From Bifidobacterium choerinum (GTDB lineage: Bacteria > Actinomycetota > Actinomycetes > Actinomycetales > Bifidobacteriaceae): 64,000 bases of DNA. The stretch lies in assembly GCF_000741135.1 (NCBI RefSeq), contig NZ_JGYU01000003.1, positions 93,192 through 157,191 of the forward strand, written 5' to 3'. The notes beneath the pieces are model-generated. The model had not been told where the DNA came from. It did not search any database and worked only from the letters and a program-made list of their open reading frames with translations. The position numbers were made by a program, and so were the translations under genes. Below, in pieces: positions 63,646-64,000 of the stretch (positions are counted from its first letter, which is position 1; every line of letters begins with the position of its first letter).

Positions 63646-64000
63646 GCGCGCCGGGAGCGAGCGGGGTCACGGGCGGCGGCCCGCTCGCCGGGGCGGCGGA
63701 CCGCACGCACAATGGCTTGCTGCACGTGGCCGCTGTGTTCAGTGACCATATGGTGCTGCAGCGCGAGACGCCAATCGCCGTGTTCGGCACGGCGCCGGCC
63801 GGCGAGCGCGTCGTGATCGACCTGACGGACGCGCAGGGTGTGACCGTCGCGCAGACGATGGCCACGGCCCAGACAGGCGGTGAGCATGAGACCGAGGCTC
63901 CGTGGCTCGCGATCCTGCCATCCCTGCCGGCAAGCGGACCGTATACCATGCGTGTTTCACATGAAACAGACCGTTTGGATTTCACCGATGTGATGATCGG
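63642..64000 (+). CDS. sialate O-acetylesterase-like protein, N-terminal part (runs off the window)
   Basis: An open frame of 119 residues continues past the window end. After a Gly/Ala-rich start it reads LLHVAAVFSDHMVLQRETPIAVFGTAPAGERV and later SGPYTMRVSHETDRLDFTDVMIG. This is the N-terminal beta domain of SGNH sialic-acid-specific 9-O-acetylesterases, where a GExWxxxGQSNM motif is expected next, just beyond 64000. Such enzymes remove O-acetyl groups from sialic acids so that sialidases or host-glycan pathways can proceed. The GTG at 63642 overlaps the preceding stop; the Leu/Met codons before LLHVAAVF are alternatives. Confidence 0.75.
   Translation, partial: MSAPGASGVTGGGPLAGAADRTHNGLLHVAAVFSDHMVLQRETPIAVFGTAPAGERVVIDLTDAQGVTVAQTMATAQTGGEHETEAPWLAILPSLPASGPYTMRVSHETDRLDFTDVMI

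Overview
The window is a high-GC bacterial chromosome segment that looks like a member of the Actinomycetota, most probably Bifidobacteriaceae. No 16S rRNA is present, so this rests on gene content and order. Supporting signs are the DAHP synthase pair, PepC, a long DivIVA-like coiled-coil protein, MalQ and GlgX, SenX3/RegX3-type phosphate control, a HrcA/CIRCE-type groES, an actinobacterial-type LexA box on dinB, and the block FmdB zinc ribbon / 5-FCL / RimJ / SepX-GlpR-like protein. No complete insertion sequence, prophage, CRISPR array or rRNA was seen.

Layout. 1-7.5 kb: broken DUF2207 membrane protein gene, aldo/keto reductase, U32 peptidase, PgeF-like enzyme, IspD-like cytidylyltransferase. 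7.7-12.8 kb: membrane-anchored Mrr-like nuclease (minus), pyroglutamyl peptidase, DivIVA-like protein, PepC. 13-17.6 kb: two DAHP synthases around an acyltransferase-SGNH protein. 17.6-24.2 kb: MTA/SAH nucleosidase, SenX3, RegX3, a Pho box, pstSCAB. 24.4-28.7 kb: purine permease, zinc-binding lipoprotein with a Zur-type box, L10 leader, rplJ-rplL. 29.4-36.8 kb: a lone nuclease-like gene, then an FHA protein, a 1212-residue SF1-helicase-like protein that has lost its ATP-binding and nuclease residues, and a small Ala-rich protein. 36.8-42 kb: SAF protein, a cluster of DnaA-box-like sequences, FmdB protein, 5-FCL, RimJ-like acetyltransferase, SepX/GlpR-like protein, groES. 42.6-48.5 kb: tRNA-Tyr, -Thr, -Met, rpmG, murB, amino-acid permease, ferredoxin, DapC-like aminotransferase. 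48.8-56.9 kb: dinB, tRNA-Ser, 2-hydroxyacid dehydrogenase, YigZ protein, LRV-like protein, malQ. 57-64 kb: a small unknown protein, a GmrSD-type restriction protein, rplM-rpsI, a heavily damaged glgX, two gene remnants, and the start of a sialate O-acetylesterase.

Two repeat families fill many of the larger intergenic gaps. Family A has a 37-bp core separated alternately by 16 and 3 nt (93-bp super-period); its 16-nt linkers form small hairpins. It occurs at six places. Family B is a 52-bp tandem repeat at two places in opposite orientation. I do not recognise either family.

How the genes work together: SenX3/RegX3 probably controls pstSCAB through the 11-bp-spaced TTCAC repeats. The zinc lipoprotein probably answers to Zur, dinB to LexA and groES to HrcA. 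The two DAHP synthases feed the shikimate pathway. MalQ and an ancestral GlgX would have served glucan metabolism, but GlgX is decayed. Frame disruptions in the DUF2207 gene, the DivIVA-like gene and glgX could be real decay or assembly error; the short inverted segment in glgX is hard to explain as a simple base-calling error.
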